64,000 nucleotides of DNA from Mucilaginibacter dorajii (GCF_024808255.1 NZ_JANTYS010000025.1:1-64000); one strand, 5' to 3'; counted from the stretch's first letter, positions 43,767 through 51,541 are shown. Numbers and translations: made by a program. Notes: generated by a model from the letters alone, not told the origin.

Positions 43767-45368
43767 ATGAAACTATTTAATAAAGCTTTCTTAGCTGCCT
43801 GTGCCATGTGCCTTAGCGCAGCCATTGCTGTTGCACAACCGGCCACCTACCCCGATAACTTACCTAAAGACTATTTAAGCCAAGAGTTTCACGCCGGCAG
43901 GCGGCAGGCTCTCCGTAATTTAATGCCGGCCAATTCTGTAGCTGTGATATTTTCATACCCCGAGCGTGTTTTCTCTAAAGATGTAAACTACGTTTATCAC
44001 CAAAACCCCGACATGTATTATTTTTCGGGCTATAAGGAGGCCGATGCCATGCTGCTGATATTTAAAGAAAACCAAGGCACAGGCGACAGTACCTACAACG
44101 AAGTCCTGTTTGTACGCAAGCGCGATGCAGGCCAGGAACAATGGACAGGCAGGCGGCTTGGTGTGGAAGGTGCAAAAACACGCCTTGGCTTTAAACGAGT
44201 GTACAACGGCGAGGATTTTGCAAAGTTCCCGCTTGATTTTAAAAAGTTTAGTACGGTGATCTATGATGAAATGCCCGATGCTATTGGTAGCGATGAAGGC
44301 CTGGCCCAACTGGTTAAAACCTTTAAAGCCAAAGTTAATGTACCAGAGGTTGATAAAGGCCTGATGGCTGATCTTACACTCATCAGCCAGCGTGCTATGC
44401 CGGCTAACCTTACAAGATTGATGGCTTATATTAAGCCACGTTTAGATGGCGATGCCTATAAAAGCAACACGTTGATACAGGAGTTGGTTAATAAACCCGA
44501 TTCGGCAACGCTGATGGATGTTAAGGCTAAAATAAAATTGGCCTATGGCGCAACGGGCGCTTTTGCAACGTACACCACCGCTTTAAGAGGCATCAAAACG
44601 CCCGAAGAGCTGGCATTGATTGGTAAAGCGGTACAGATCTCGTCATTAGCGCATGCCGAAGTAATGCGTGCCATTAAACCTACCAGTGGCGAGCAGGAGC
44701 TGGAAGGCATTTTTATGTATATACACAAAAAATATGGTGCCGAAGATGAGGGCTACCCGCCAATTGTTGGAGCAGGTGCCAACGGCTGCATTTTACATTA
44801 CGAAGAAAACAATGTACCCAAAGTTGATAACCAATTGGTGCTAATGGATGTAGGTACTGAATATCACGGCTACTCGGCCGATGTTACCCGCACAGTACCG
44901 GCCACCGGCAAGTTTACTGAAAACCAGAAAGCCATTTACCAGTTGGTTTATGATGCCCAGGAAGAAGTATTTAAACTTTGTAAGCAAGGCGTTAAATATG
45001 CATCATTAGAGCAAAAAACGGTGGAAGTATTAACGGCCGGTCTTATTAAATTGGGCATTATTAAAGATGCTAAAGAGTTGCGCACCTATTATCCGCACGG
45101 AGTATCGCATCACATGGGCCTTGATGTGCATGATAAAGGCGAATACGGGGGCAATTTGCAGGAAGGTATGGTGATTACGGTTGAACCTGGCATATACATC
45201 CCGGCTGGTAGCCCCTGCGATAAAAAATGGTGGAATATAGGCGTGCGGATAGAGGATGATGTGGTGATAGGCAAAGACAAATGCACAAACCTATCGGCCG
45301 ATGCTCCGCGCAAATGGCAGGACGTTGAAAAAATGGCTGCGGAGAAAAGCATCTTTGACGGGAAGTAA
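43767..45368 (+). CDS. Xaa-Pro aminopeptidase (aminopeptidase P)
   Basis: 533 residues with a signal peptide cleaved near AVAQP, so exported. An N-terminal creatinase-like domain is followed by the M24 pita-bread domain. Metal ligands visible: Asp and Asp in MDVGTEYHGYSADVTRT, His in YYPHGVSHHMGLDVHD, Glu in VITVEPGIYIP and Glu in VRIEDDVVI. Removes N-terminal residues before proline; fits with prolyl oligopeptidase at 8.4 kb. Single gene, upstream box TATCTTGG is a one-off match to the promoter. Confidence 0.93.
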   Translation: MKLFNKAFLAACAMCLSAAIAVAQPATYPDNLPKDYLSQEFHAGRRQALRNLMPANSVAVIFSYPERVFSKDVNYVYHQNPDMYYFSGYKEADAMLLIFKENQGTGDSTYNEVLFVRKRDAGQEQWTGRRLGVEGAKTRLGFKRVYNGEDFAKFPLDFKKFSTVIYDEMPDAIGSDEGLAQLVKTFKAKVNVPEVDKGLMADLTLISQRAMPANLTRLMAYIKPRLDGDAYKSNTLIQELVNKPDSATLMDVKAKIKLAYGATGAFATYTTALRGIKTPEELALIGKAVQISSLAHAEVMRAIKPTSGEQELEGIFMYIHKKYGAEDEGYPPIVGAGANGCILHYEENNVPKVDNQLVLMDVGTEYHGYSADVTRTVPATGKFTENQKAIYQLVYDAQEEVFKLCKQGVKYASLEQKTVEVLTAGLIKLGIIKDAKELRTYYPHGVSHHMGLDVHDKGEYGGNLQEGMVITVEPGIYIPAGSPCDKKWWNIGVRIEDDVVIGKDKCTNLSADAPRKWQDVEKMAAEKSIFDGK

Positions 45369-45395
45369 TAAGTCAAAAATAAAAATTCAAAATTC

Positions 45396-45427
45396 AAAAA
45401 GGCATGGGTGCATATCCGTGTCTTTTT
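45396..45427 (+). terminator. Possible terminator
   Basis: AAAAAGGCATGG and CCGTGTCTTTTT arms pair with G-U and one mismatch, then TG. Moderate. Confidence 0.5.
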
Positions 45428-45512
45428 GTTTTAAGGTTGCTTTTCTACGGATACCTTAATTTAAGGAGAGTTGATTAACACTGCAAATTGTTTCGGCAAT
45501 TTGTAACCCATC

Positions 45513-45553
45513 TTGATACTTGATACTAACTACCTGATACTATAAATGATACT
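45513..45553. repeat. TTGATACT short-word repeat
   Basis: Four copies of TGATACT or near matches in 41 bp (CTTGATACTTGATACT... CCTGATACT... ATGATACT) upstream of the TPR gene. Confidence 0.65.
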
Positions 45554-45588
45554 AAAAACATCAGCATATAATTAAAATAAATAAGCTA

Positions 45589-45618
45589 TTGCCAGAAATG
45601 TTGAAAACTGTAACTTTG
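45589..45618 (+). promoter_or_regulatory. Canonical promoter of TPR gene
   Basis: TTG (45589-45591) and TAACTTTG (45611-45618), spacing 19. Leader about 16 nt to the ATG at 45641. Confidence 0.75.
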
Positions 45619-45640
45619 CAAACTTAATTTTGTTATAACA

Positions 45641-46318
45641 ATGTCAAAAACCCAGGCGAATACCAAAGTTGCTACGCCAGAAACTAATTTTGGAAAGAGC
45701 GGCAGCTTCGTGCGCGAGAATCAAAAAAGCTTAATCTTTATCGGTGGAGCCGTAGTGGCCCTTATCGTAATTTACTTATTATACCTTAAAGTTTACCTTG
45801 GTCCGCTTGAAACTAAAGCAGCCAACCAAATGTACAGGGCACAGGATTTTTGGGCACAAAAAGATTGGGATAAAGCAATTAAAGGCGATGCCAGCTACCC
45901 GGGTTTTGAAAAGATCATTTCTGATTATGGCAATACTAAAGCAGCAAACCTTGCTTACTTTTATTTAGGTACCGCTTATTTAAACAAAGGCGAATACCGT
46001 AAAGCTATTGATGACCTTACCAGCTACCGCGGTGACGATATCATGATTGCTGCCGAGGCCTTTGGTGGCATAGGTGATGCTTATGTTGAATTGAAAGACT
46101 ACAGCAATGCGGTAACCTATTTTAACAAAGCTGTTGATAAGGCAAAAAACAAATTCCTTTCGCCGCTTTACCTTAAAAAATTAGGCTTGGTTTACGAGGA
46201 AACTAAAGACAATAAATCTGCCAGCGAGGCATACAAAAGAATAAAAACCGAATACCCTGAAAGCGCCGAAGCACAAAATATCGATGAGTACATCGCCCGT
46301 GCCGAAGCAAAATTATAA
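45641..46318 (+). CDS. TPR protein with membrane anchor (YfgM-like)
   Basis: 225 residues. One membrane segment (about 30-55: SLIFIGGAVVALIVIYLLYL), then about five TPR-like helix pairs (AYFYLGTAYLNKGEYRKAID, AFGGIGDAYVELKDYSNAVT, YLKKLGLVYEETKDNKSASE). Resembles YfgM/tetratricopeptide proteins that associate with the secretory apparatus or periplasmic chaperones. Strong promoter; ribH follows 152 bp downstream. Confidence 0.82.
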   Translation: MSKTQANTKVATPETNFGKSGSFVRENQKSLIFIGGAVVALIVIYLLYLKVYLGPLETKAANQMYRAQDFWAQKDWDKAIKGDASYPGFEKIISDYGNTKAANLAYFYLGTAYLNKGEYRKAIDDLTSYRGDDIMIAAEAFGGIGDAYVELKDYSNAVTYFNKAVDKAKNKFLSPLYLKKLGLVYEETKDNKSASEAYKRIKTEYPESAEAQNIDEYIARAEAKL

Positions 46319-46324
46319 TTCTTG

Positions 46325-46465
46325 ATTTCGGATGTCGGAATTTCGATTTCGGATTTATTGACTTGCTAAGCCTTTAAATCCGAAATCGATTTTTTGTTTA
46401 TAGGAGATCCGTTTAATCAAATAGAAAATAATAAATCCGAATTCGAACATCTCAAATCCGAAATA
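46325..46465. repeat. ATTTCGGATT word repeat
   Basis: TCGATTTCGGATTTA (46343-46357) and its perfect complement (46375-46389), plus ATTTCGGATGTCGG before and AATCCGAATTCGAAC and AAATCCGAAATAC after (46433-46466). The repeat reaches to within 6 bp of ribH. Confidence 0.75.
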
Positions 46466-46470
46466 CAACG

Positions 46471-46965
46471 ATGGCTTCACAACTTAAAAACCTTTCTGAT
46501 TTTTCGCATACTACCATACCTTCTGCAGCGCCTTACCGCTTTGGGATAGTTGTTGCCGAGTGGAACGCCGAAATTACCAACGCACTGTACCAGGGTGCTT
46601 ATAACAGCCTTATTGTTAATGGTGCTTTAGTCGATAATATTGTTAGCTACACCGTACCTGGCAGCTTTGAACTAACATCCGGTGCCGATTTACTTTTAAA
46701 AACAGGTAAGCTGGATGCGGTGATTTGCTTAGGCTGTGTAATACAGGGCGAAACCCGCCATTTTGATTTTATTTGTAACGCGGTGGCAAACGGCGTAAGC
46801 AATGTTGCCATAAAATACGCAAAACCTGTTATATTTGGTGTATTAACAACTGATAACCAACAACAAGCTATTGACCGTGCAGGTGGCAAACATGGCAATA
46901 AAGGCGATGAAGCCGCAATTACTGCCATAAAAATGGCCGCGCTTGCCGAAACTTTAAAGGACTAA
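46471..46965 (+). CDS. ribH: 6,7-dimethyl-8-ribityllumazine synthase
   Basis: 164 residues. Penultimate enzyme of riboflavin synthesis. All family features are present: FGIVVAEWNAEITNAL, VPGSFELTSGADLL, CLGCVIQGETRHFDFIC with the catalytic His near residue 98, and GVLTTDNQQQAIDRAGGKHG. Start fixed by the family N-terminus and the ATG at 46471. The rest of the rib pathway is not here. A tiny lipoprotein gene follows by 30 bp. Confidence 0.95.
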   Translation: MASQLKNLSDFSHTTIPSAAPYRFGIVVAEWNAEITNALYQGAYNSLIVNGALVDNIVSYTVPGSFELTSGADLLLKTGKLDAVICLGCVIQGETRHFDFICNAVANGVSNVAIKYAKPVIFGVLTTDNQQQAIDRAGGKHGNKGDEAAITAIKMAALAETLKD

Positions 46966-46995
46966 CCTGCGTTAAAATACCATAGCGTTAAAACA

Positions 46996-47106
46996 ATGAA
47001 AAAATTAATTTACATAGCTATTATAGCTTTAGCAGTTGGCAGCATATCATCATGCTCAAACAAATTATGCCCGGCTTACGGATCTTATCCTAAGAGCGGT
47101 CGCTAA
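46996..47106 (+). CDS. 36-residue putative lipoprotein
   Basis: The ORF encodes MKKLIYIAIIALAVGSISSC then SNKLCPAYGSYPKSGR. Positive N-terminus, hydrophobic core and lipobox ISSC make it look like a genuine lipoprotein of which only 17 residues remain after processing, with a CPAYG motif. Start 30 bp after ribH, so co-transcribed. It is well below usual gene-size cutoffs. Role unknown. Confidence 0.65.
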   Translation: MKKLIYIAIIALAVGSISSCSNKLCPAYGSYPKSGR

Positions 47107-47171
47107 CAGGCAATTGTCATTTTTATTGTCTCTTAAACACTTTAAACAGTTTTTGTGTTATAATTGCTGTG

Positions 47172-47307
47172 AGAGTCAAGATACAAGAATCAAGATTCAA
47201 GACAAAAACTTAATGTAGTAATGGCGAGCTTAAGAACGAGTACAGTTAGAAACTTGAAGAGTGCTTTCATTCTTTTCTTGATTCTTGACTCTTAATTCTT
47301 GACTCTT
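47172..47307. repeat. AGTCAAGAATCAAGA word repeat
   Basis: AGAGTCAAGATACAAGAATC (from 47172) with an inverted, imperfect copy ending at 47307 (TCTTGATTCTTGACTC...). It ends 19 bp before the ytxJ-like ATG. Confidence 0.7.
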
Positions 47308-47325
47308 TTTTTAAGATATAATTTT

Positions 47326-47655
47326 ATGAACTGGATAGCGCTGGAGTCGGCAGATCAATTAAACGAGATCAAGAACAACGAGGGATATAGCCTCATTTTT
47401 AAACATAGTACACGTTGCTCCATCAGTATGATGGCCAAAAGGCGTTTTGAACTGGATTGGGAAGACCTGCCCAAAGATATGCACCTTTACTTTTTAGACC
47501 TGATCAAATACCGTGACTTATCGGGTATGACAGCACAATTGTTCGATGTCCACCACGAATCACCGCAGTTATTGCTGATTAAAGATGGTGAGTGTGTATT
47601 AGACCAATCGCACGGCGCAATTTCTGTTGAGGAAGCACTGAGTGTTTTGAGTTAA
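47326..47655 (+). CDS. ytxJ: YtxJ-like (DUF2847) bacillithiol-system protein
   Basis: 109 residues from the ATG at 47326 (MNWIALESADQLNEI); a start at 47299 would add nine residues. Monothiol thioredoxin-like fold with the family motif KHSTRCSISMMA around residue 29, where the single Cys is expected to react with bacillithiol. Predicted cytoplasmic. Single gene followed by a very strong hairpin. Confidence 0.88.
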   Translation: MNWIALESADQLNEIKNNEGYSLIFKHSTRCSISMMAKRRFELDWEDLPKDMHLYFLDLIKYRDLSGMTAQLFDVHHESPQLLLIKDGECVLDQSHGAISVEEALSVLS

Positions 47656-47666
47656 TAATTTAAAAG

Positions 47667-47719
47667 ATATAGTTATAACAAAAAAGGCGCGTTAAGCGCC
47701 TTTTTTGTTATAACTATAT
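47667..47719. terminator. Very long terminator hairpin
   Basis: Perfect 24-bp stem (left arm starts ATATAGTTATAAC; right arm its full complement) with a 5-nt GTTAA loop and six T inside each strand. Can terminate either strand. Confidence 0.9.
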
Positions 47720-47784
47720 GCCATTTCGAGTTGTGAAATCCGGGGACTGTGAAAGTGGAAATGACAAAGCAACTTGAACCACAA

Positions 47785-47878
47785 TGTCATGCTGAACTTG
47801 TTTCAGCACCCCACTCGCTAAGTAAACATCATGCGGGAAACCTGTCCTGTGGGGTCCTGAAACAAGTTCAGGATGACT
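47785..47878. repeat. GTCATGCTGAACTTGTTTCAG element
   Basis: GTCATGCTGAACTTGTTTCA (47786 onward) and its inverted counterpart CTGAAACAAGTTCAGGATGAC ending at 47877 enclose 45 bp. Common dispersed hairpin of Bacteroidota (family knowledge). Left-hand flank 47715-47784 carries a degraded GCCATTTCGA / GGAAATGAC pair. Confidence 0.7.
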
Positions 47879-47976
47879 TCCATTTTTATAACTTGTCATG
47901 TGTAAGAACGAAGCAATCAAACTTTTTTTTGTTGTCATTTCCAACTTCGGGCTACCAGAACAGCCTCCCGTCTATA

Positions 47977-48144
47977 TTAACGCCCGTGCTTTGTCATCCT
48001 TCGCAATGGTCTATTCAAACCTTTTTTTACAAGGCCATTCTCCCCGTCCATCTTAACAATAACCTGCTTCTTCAAGGCCTCATCTTTTTCCTGGTATGCC
48101 GAAGGCACCCATTCCGGCCTGATCTGTTTTGAGTTTGCCATCAT
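47977..48144 (-). CDS. 55-residue protein at end of WYL operon
   Basis: The frame starts ATGATG directly after the WYL stop (8 bp) and encodes a basic peptide with IRPEWVPSAYQEKDEALKKQ and a tail NRPLRRMTKHGR. Natural codon use and tight spacing support it, but it might be a remnant. Nothing recognised. Shorter than usual gene-calling limits. Confidence 0.5.
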   Translation of the reverse strand: MMANSKQIRPEWVPSAYQEKDEALKKQVIVKMDGENGLVKKGLNRPLRRMTKHGR

Positions 48145-48152
48145 CTTATTAT

Positions 48153-49193
48153 TTATCCACCGTGGCGGCTGTCAATCCCCACCGCATCGTAATTATCGAG
48201 CGTTTTTATCAGCTGTTTTTTGATCTGGGTGACCAGTATTCGCGGACCTAATACCCGCATTTTGCCGCCAAAACCCAGCAATTCACGTTCCAGTTCAAAG
48301 TTAAGGATCACCCGGATGCTGAAGACTGTCCCGTCTTCCTGTTCTTTTAATATTTTTTGCGTATGGTGCAGTGGTTTGGTAACAACATAAGGGGCATTGG
48401 CACTATCTACCCAAAAAATAACTTCGGCACTATGCTGGCCCGGGCTTTTGGTTACGCCTAACACATCATCATAATAAGTAGCCAGGTCTATTTGTGTGTT
48501 TTCACGGTATGCATCTTCATGTTGCTCAATAGTTTTGATCCGGTCAAGCGCCAGCGTTAACAATGGCGAATTACGTGCGTGCGATTTACCCAGCACAAAC
48601 CAACGGTTACGATATTCCTTCAGCAGGTAGCCGCTAAAGCAAAAGGTACTGGCCTCACGGGCTTTGAAGGATTGATAGGTGATGCAGATGACCTTTTTTG
48701 CCACAATAGCCTTGCGGATCACCTCTATCCACTCCAGGCCTTTCAGGTTATCATTCTTTTCAAAATCAATAACGGGAATGCTATGGGTTTTCTGGCTGTA
48801 AATTTTATCCTCCAGCTTGCTCACCATTTCATTCAGATCGGTAAAATGACCAAAGCCTTTAAACTGTTTCAACAAAGCGGATACCTCACCTAACACCTGC
48901 AAATCCTGCTGGTTAAGCGGGCTATTGGTAATACTGTAACCTTTTTCACTATAGGTGTAATACTTTTTATCAACCACCACAATAGGGGCTTCGTAACCCA
49001 ACTTATTGCTGCGCATCATTTCAATATCGGCCTGTACCGTACGGCGGCTTACGCCGGTATCAATCCCTTCAAATTCATAAAGGGCATCAGAGCAAGCGTC
49101 GATCAAATCATCCAATGTCCACTTTTTATAGCGGTTTTGCAGACAGTTATCAATGGTACGGTAGCGGATGAGGGCATTGCGGTTTACGGGCAT
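48153..49193 (-). CDS. WYL-domain transcription regulator
   Basis: 346 residues. Winged HTH N-terminus (about 1-60), then the WYL domain near 170-235 (RWFVLGKSHARNSPLLTLAL contains the RWF variant of WYL and conserved Arg), then a WCX dimerisation region with LLGFGGKMRVLGPRILV. WYL domains sense ligands (often nucleic acid or cyclic oligonucleotides), and many control defence or repair genes. It begins 3 bp after the upstream DUF4177-like gene and is divergent from rtcB, so it likely controls both. Confidence 0.9.
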   Translation of the reverse strand: MPVNRNALIRYRTIDNCLQNRYKKWTLDDLIDACSDALYEFEGIDTGVSRRTVQADIEMMRSNKLGYEAPIVVVDKKYYTYSEKGYSITNSPLNQQDLQVLGEVSALLKQFKGFGHFTDLNEMVSKLEDKIYSQKTHSIPVIDFEKNDNLKGLEWIEVIRKAIVAKKVICITYQSFKAREASTFCFSGYLLKEYRNRWFVLGKSHARNSPLLTLALDRIKTIEQHEDAYRENTQIDLATYYDDVLGVTKSPGQHSAEVIFWVDSANAPYVVTKPLHHTQKILKEQEDGTVFSIRVILNFELERELLGFGGKMRVLGPRILVTQIKKQLIKTLDNYDAVGIDSRHGG

Positions 49194-49196
49194 GGT

Positions 49197-49505
49197 TTAA
49201 CGGCTTCTTTTCATTAAATACCTGAAGTTTTCAAAAGTGCCACCATCCTGATCTGTTTCAAATGGGGTTAAATGCACTACTTCCCAGCCGATAGAGGCCA
49301 TGTAGTTTAAAGCATCAATGATGGTAACAAAATCGCGTACTTTTGCCGTTTCGGTAATTACAGCGTAGTTGGATGGAATAATTTCATCATTCTGATCGCC
49401 AAAATCTACGTAAACTTTCTTTTTGCTGCTCAAAAAACGACCTTCTATAATAAGCATACAGTATTGTAAAACCGGTTGATTTTGCAGGGTGGTATTTGGT
49501 TCCAT
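49197..49505 (-). CDS. DUF4177-like small protein
   Basis: 102 residues. Beta-strands (YCMLIIEGRF, KKVYVDFGD) plus the family-like motif DALNYMASIGWEVVHLTPF near residues 64-82 and a C-terminal FENFRYLMKRS. Similar to DUF4177-type proteins with a GWE helix. Unknown role. First gene of the WYL unit (gap 3 bp). Its promoter lies by the 49550-49570 palindrome. A TAAATTTA box is 8 nt upstream. Confidence 0.65.
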   Translation of the reverse strand: MEPNTTLQNQPVLQYCMLIIEGRFLSSKKKVYVDFGDQNDEIIPSNYAVITETAKVRDFVTIIDALNYMASIGWEVVHLTPFETDQDGGTFENFRYLMKRSR

Positions 49506-49549
49506 TCAGGGTTTAAATTTAATAGCTGAAATTATTAAATTATTTTTTA

Positions 49550-49570
49550 CTGCGCAAATACATTGCGCAG
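49550..49570. promoter_or_regulatory. Putative WYL operator palindrome
   Basis: CTGCGCAA-ATACA-TTGCGCAG, a perfect 8-5-8 inverted repeat. It lies in the divergent spacer, 44 bp upstream of the WYL operon start and about 126 bp upstream of rtcB. A TTACTTTG (49579-49586) sits just after it, a one-mismatch -7 box for rtcB. Confidence 0.65.
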
Positions 49571-49597
49571 GAGCTTTATTACTTTGTACTGTCGAAA

Positions 49598-49690
49598 GAG
49601 CCCCACCCAACCCTCCCCGGAAGGAAGGGCTTTTAATAATAATCAAACAAAAGAAAAAGTCTCCCCTACCGGGGGAGATTTAGAGGGGCC
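49598..49690. repeat. CCCC/GGGG inverted repeat at the rtcB leader
   Basis: Left arm GAGCCCCACCCAACCCTCCC (49598) and right arm near GGGGGAGATTTAGAGGGGCC (49671-49690) pair imperfectly; inside is a second hairpin TCTCCCC-TACC-GGGGGAGA. It ends 6 bp before the rtcB ATG. A dispersed Bacteroidota repeat (same words at 61173-61198). Confidence 0.7.
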
Positions 49691-49696
49691 GAAACA

Positions 49697-51151
49697 ATGG
49701 AACATTTAAAAATCAGCAATAAGGACATCACTTCATTAGGTGTTAACGATGTAAAAATATTAGAAAGCTTTAGCCGGGTAGCTAACGGTTTGTTAAAGCA
49801 CGGTGTAATGGATCGTATCGAGATCCTTGCCAACCTGGAAGCTTTAATTGACGACCCGATGCCCTATGCCATGAAAAAGGGAGGCAAGTTTAAAAACCTG
49901 GCCGAAACTATTATCAACCTGCGTAAAGATGGGCACTTTTTAAAGCAGCCGCGCACCAATTTCGCCCTTAAAACCGAGATAGCCGATTTCCCGGTATGGG
50001 GCCTGGAGCATATTGAAGTGGGCGCCTTAGCACAGATGAAAACAGCCATCAAGTTGCCGATAGCTGTCGCGGGCGCCCTTATGCCCGATGCCCACCAGGG
50101 ATACGGTTTGCCAATTGGTGGTGTACTGGCCACAACAGCCAATACCATTATCCCCTTTGCAGTTGGGGTTGATATTGCCTGCCGGATGTGTTTAAGCGTT
50201 TTTGATTTGCCTGCCGTAATGATTGATACTGACACAGATAAACTAAAGACCATATTGGGTGAGCATACCCATTTCGGGATAGGCTGTACCAGCAAGGAAC
50301 ATTTTGATAGCTCATTGTTTGATAGCCGCACCTGGGGCGAAACAAAAATGATCCGTAGTTTGAGGGATAAAGCATATGCGCAGTTGGGTACCAGTGGTAC
50401 CGGAAACCATTTTGTAGAGTGGGGCGAGCTAAGCATTGCCGACGGCGCTTTAGAAGGCATCCCGGCAGGTAATTACCTGGCTCTGTTATCCCACTCCGGC
50501 TCGCGTGGTTTTGGCGGAAGCATTGCCGATCATTACGCTAAAATTGCCATGAGCAAAACCAAACTGCCTGCGGAAGCTAAACATTTAGCCTGGCTTGACC
50601 TGGATATGGAGGAAGGGCAGGAATACTGGATTGCCATGAACCTGGCCGGTGAATACGCCAGTGCCAACCACCATGAGATCCATAATAAAATAGCCCGCGC
50701 GCTTAACATTAAGCCGCTAACCATGATAGAAAACCACCACAACTTTGCCTGGCGCGAACAACTGGCCGATGATACCGAAGTGATGGTACACCGCAAAGGC
50801 GCCACCCCTGCCGGCAAAGGTGTATTGGGGATTATTCCAGGCAGCATGAGTACCCCCGGTTTTGTGGTGCGTGGTAAAGGCGACGCGGCCTCCATCAATT
50901 CGGCATCACATGGTGCCGGTAGGGCTATGAGCCGGAGCGCGGCTTTTAAGGTATTGGATAGGGCAAAAGTGGCCGCCAATTTGATTGAAAAACGAATCAC
51001 TTTAACAGGCAGTGATATTGACGAAGCCCCGATGGCCTACAAGGATATCCACACCGTGATGGCCGCCCAAACCGGCCTGGTTGATGTGTTGGCCAAATTT
51101 GAGCCAAGAATTGTGAGAATGGCTGACGCTCGTGAAAAGCCGGAGGATTAG
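49697..51151 (+). CDS. rtcB: RtcB-family RNA ligase
   Basis: 484 residues. All catalytic elements are intact: metal site GVDIACRM near 160, GTSGTGNHFVEW near 235, HSGSRGFGG, ENHHNFAWRE, HRKGATPAGKG, and the GMP-accepting His in SASHGAGRAMSR near 405. Joins 2',3'-cyclic phosphate to 5'-OH ends with GTP and Mn. Longer and different at the N-terminus from classical RtcB; no archease gene is adjacent. Likely under WYL control. Confidence 0.92.
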   Translation: MEHLKISNKDITSLGVNDVKILESFSRVANGLLKHGVMDRIEILANLEALIDDPMPYAMKKGGKFKNLAETIINLRKDGHFLKQPRTNFALKTEIADFPVWGLEHIEVGALAQMKTAIKLPIAVAGALMPDAHQGYGLPIGGVLATTANTIIPFAVGVDIACRMCLSVFDLPAVMIDTDTDKLKTILGEHTHFGIGCTSKEHFDSSLFDSRTWGETKMIRSLRDKAYAQLGTSGTGNHFVEWGELSIADGALEGIPAGNYLALLSHSGSRGFGGSIADHYAKIAMSKTKLPAEAKHLAWLDLDMEEGQEYWIAMNLAGEYASANHHEIHNKIARALNIKPLTMIENHHNFAWREQLADDTEVMVHRKGATPAGKGVLGIIPGSMSTPGFVVRGKGDAASINSASHGAGRAMSRSAAFKVLDRAKVAANLIEKRITLTGSDIDEAPMAYKDIHTVMAAQTGLVDVLAKFEPRIVRMADAREKPED

Positions 51152-51183
51152 CCTCCCCACCCCTGTGAAGAAGAGGCTTTTGT

Positions 51184-51402
51184 ATGTACACATCTCCTAA
51201 CTAAAAGAAAATGTCATTTCGATAGAGCGAAGGAGGGGAATGAGTAGGGTGCAAAAGAGAAACTATCTCTTGAGCGCAGCGAAAAATCTTGTGCGAGCGA
51301 TGACCGAAAGTGGTCACTCGTACAAGATTTCTCCTCACCTCCGGCGCGCAATCCCACTCCGGTTCGTTCGAAATGACAACGTTTTTATTTAGTGATATGT
51401 AG
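51184..51402. repeat. Snap-back repeat, copy D
   Basis: About 219 bp. Outer left TATGTACACATCT and right AGTGATATGTAG (partial). Core TGTCATTTCGA (51212) to TCGAAATGACA (51378). It contains the extra arm AAACTATCTCTTGAGCGCAG, related in opposite sense to copy A, and GACCGAAAGTGGTC in the middle. The rest of 51152-51541 is AT-rich with no gene. Confidence 0.8.
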
Positions 51403-51541
51403 GGTAATGATTTATCAGGGATATATTTTCATAAACTTTTATATATATTTATCGTACAAGTGGTTTGATAAAACAGGAATTGCACATCAGCTTGTTTTGC
51501 TGTCCTAAAATATCAATTACAATAAAATTGCACGTTCATAT

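Noticed and set aside
47036..47218. 60-codon frame overlapping the tiny lipoprotein
   Set aside because: Different frame, no signal peptide or domain; the lipoprotein frame explains the DNA better.
47714..48132. Frames in both directions through the 47.7-48.1 kb spacer
   Set aside because: They are made from GTCATGCTGAACTTG repeat and would be antisense to each other; the 55-codon minus-strand frame is the only one that fits the operon.
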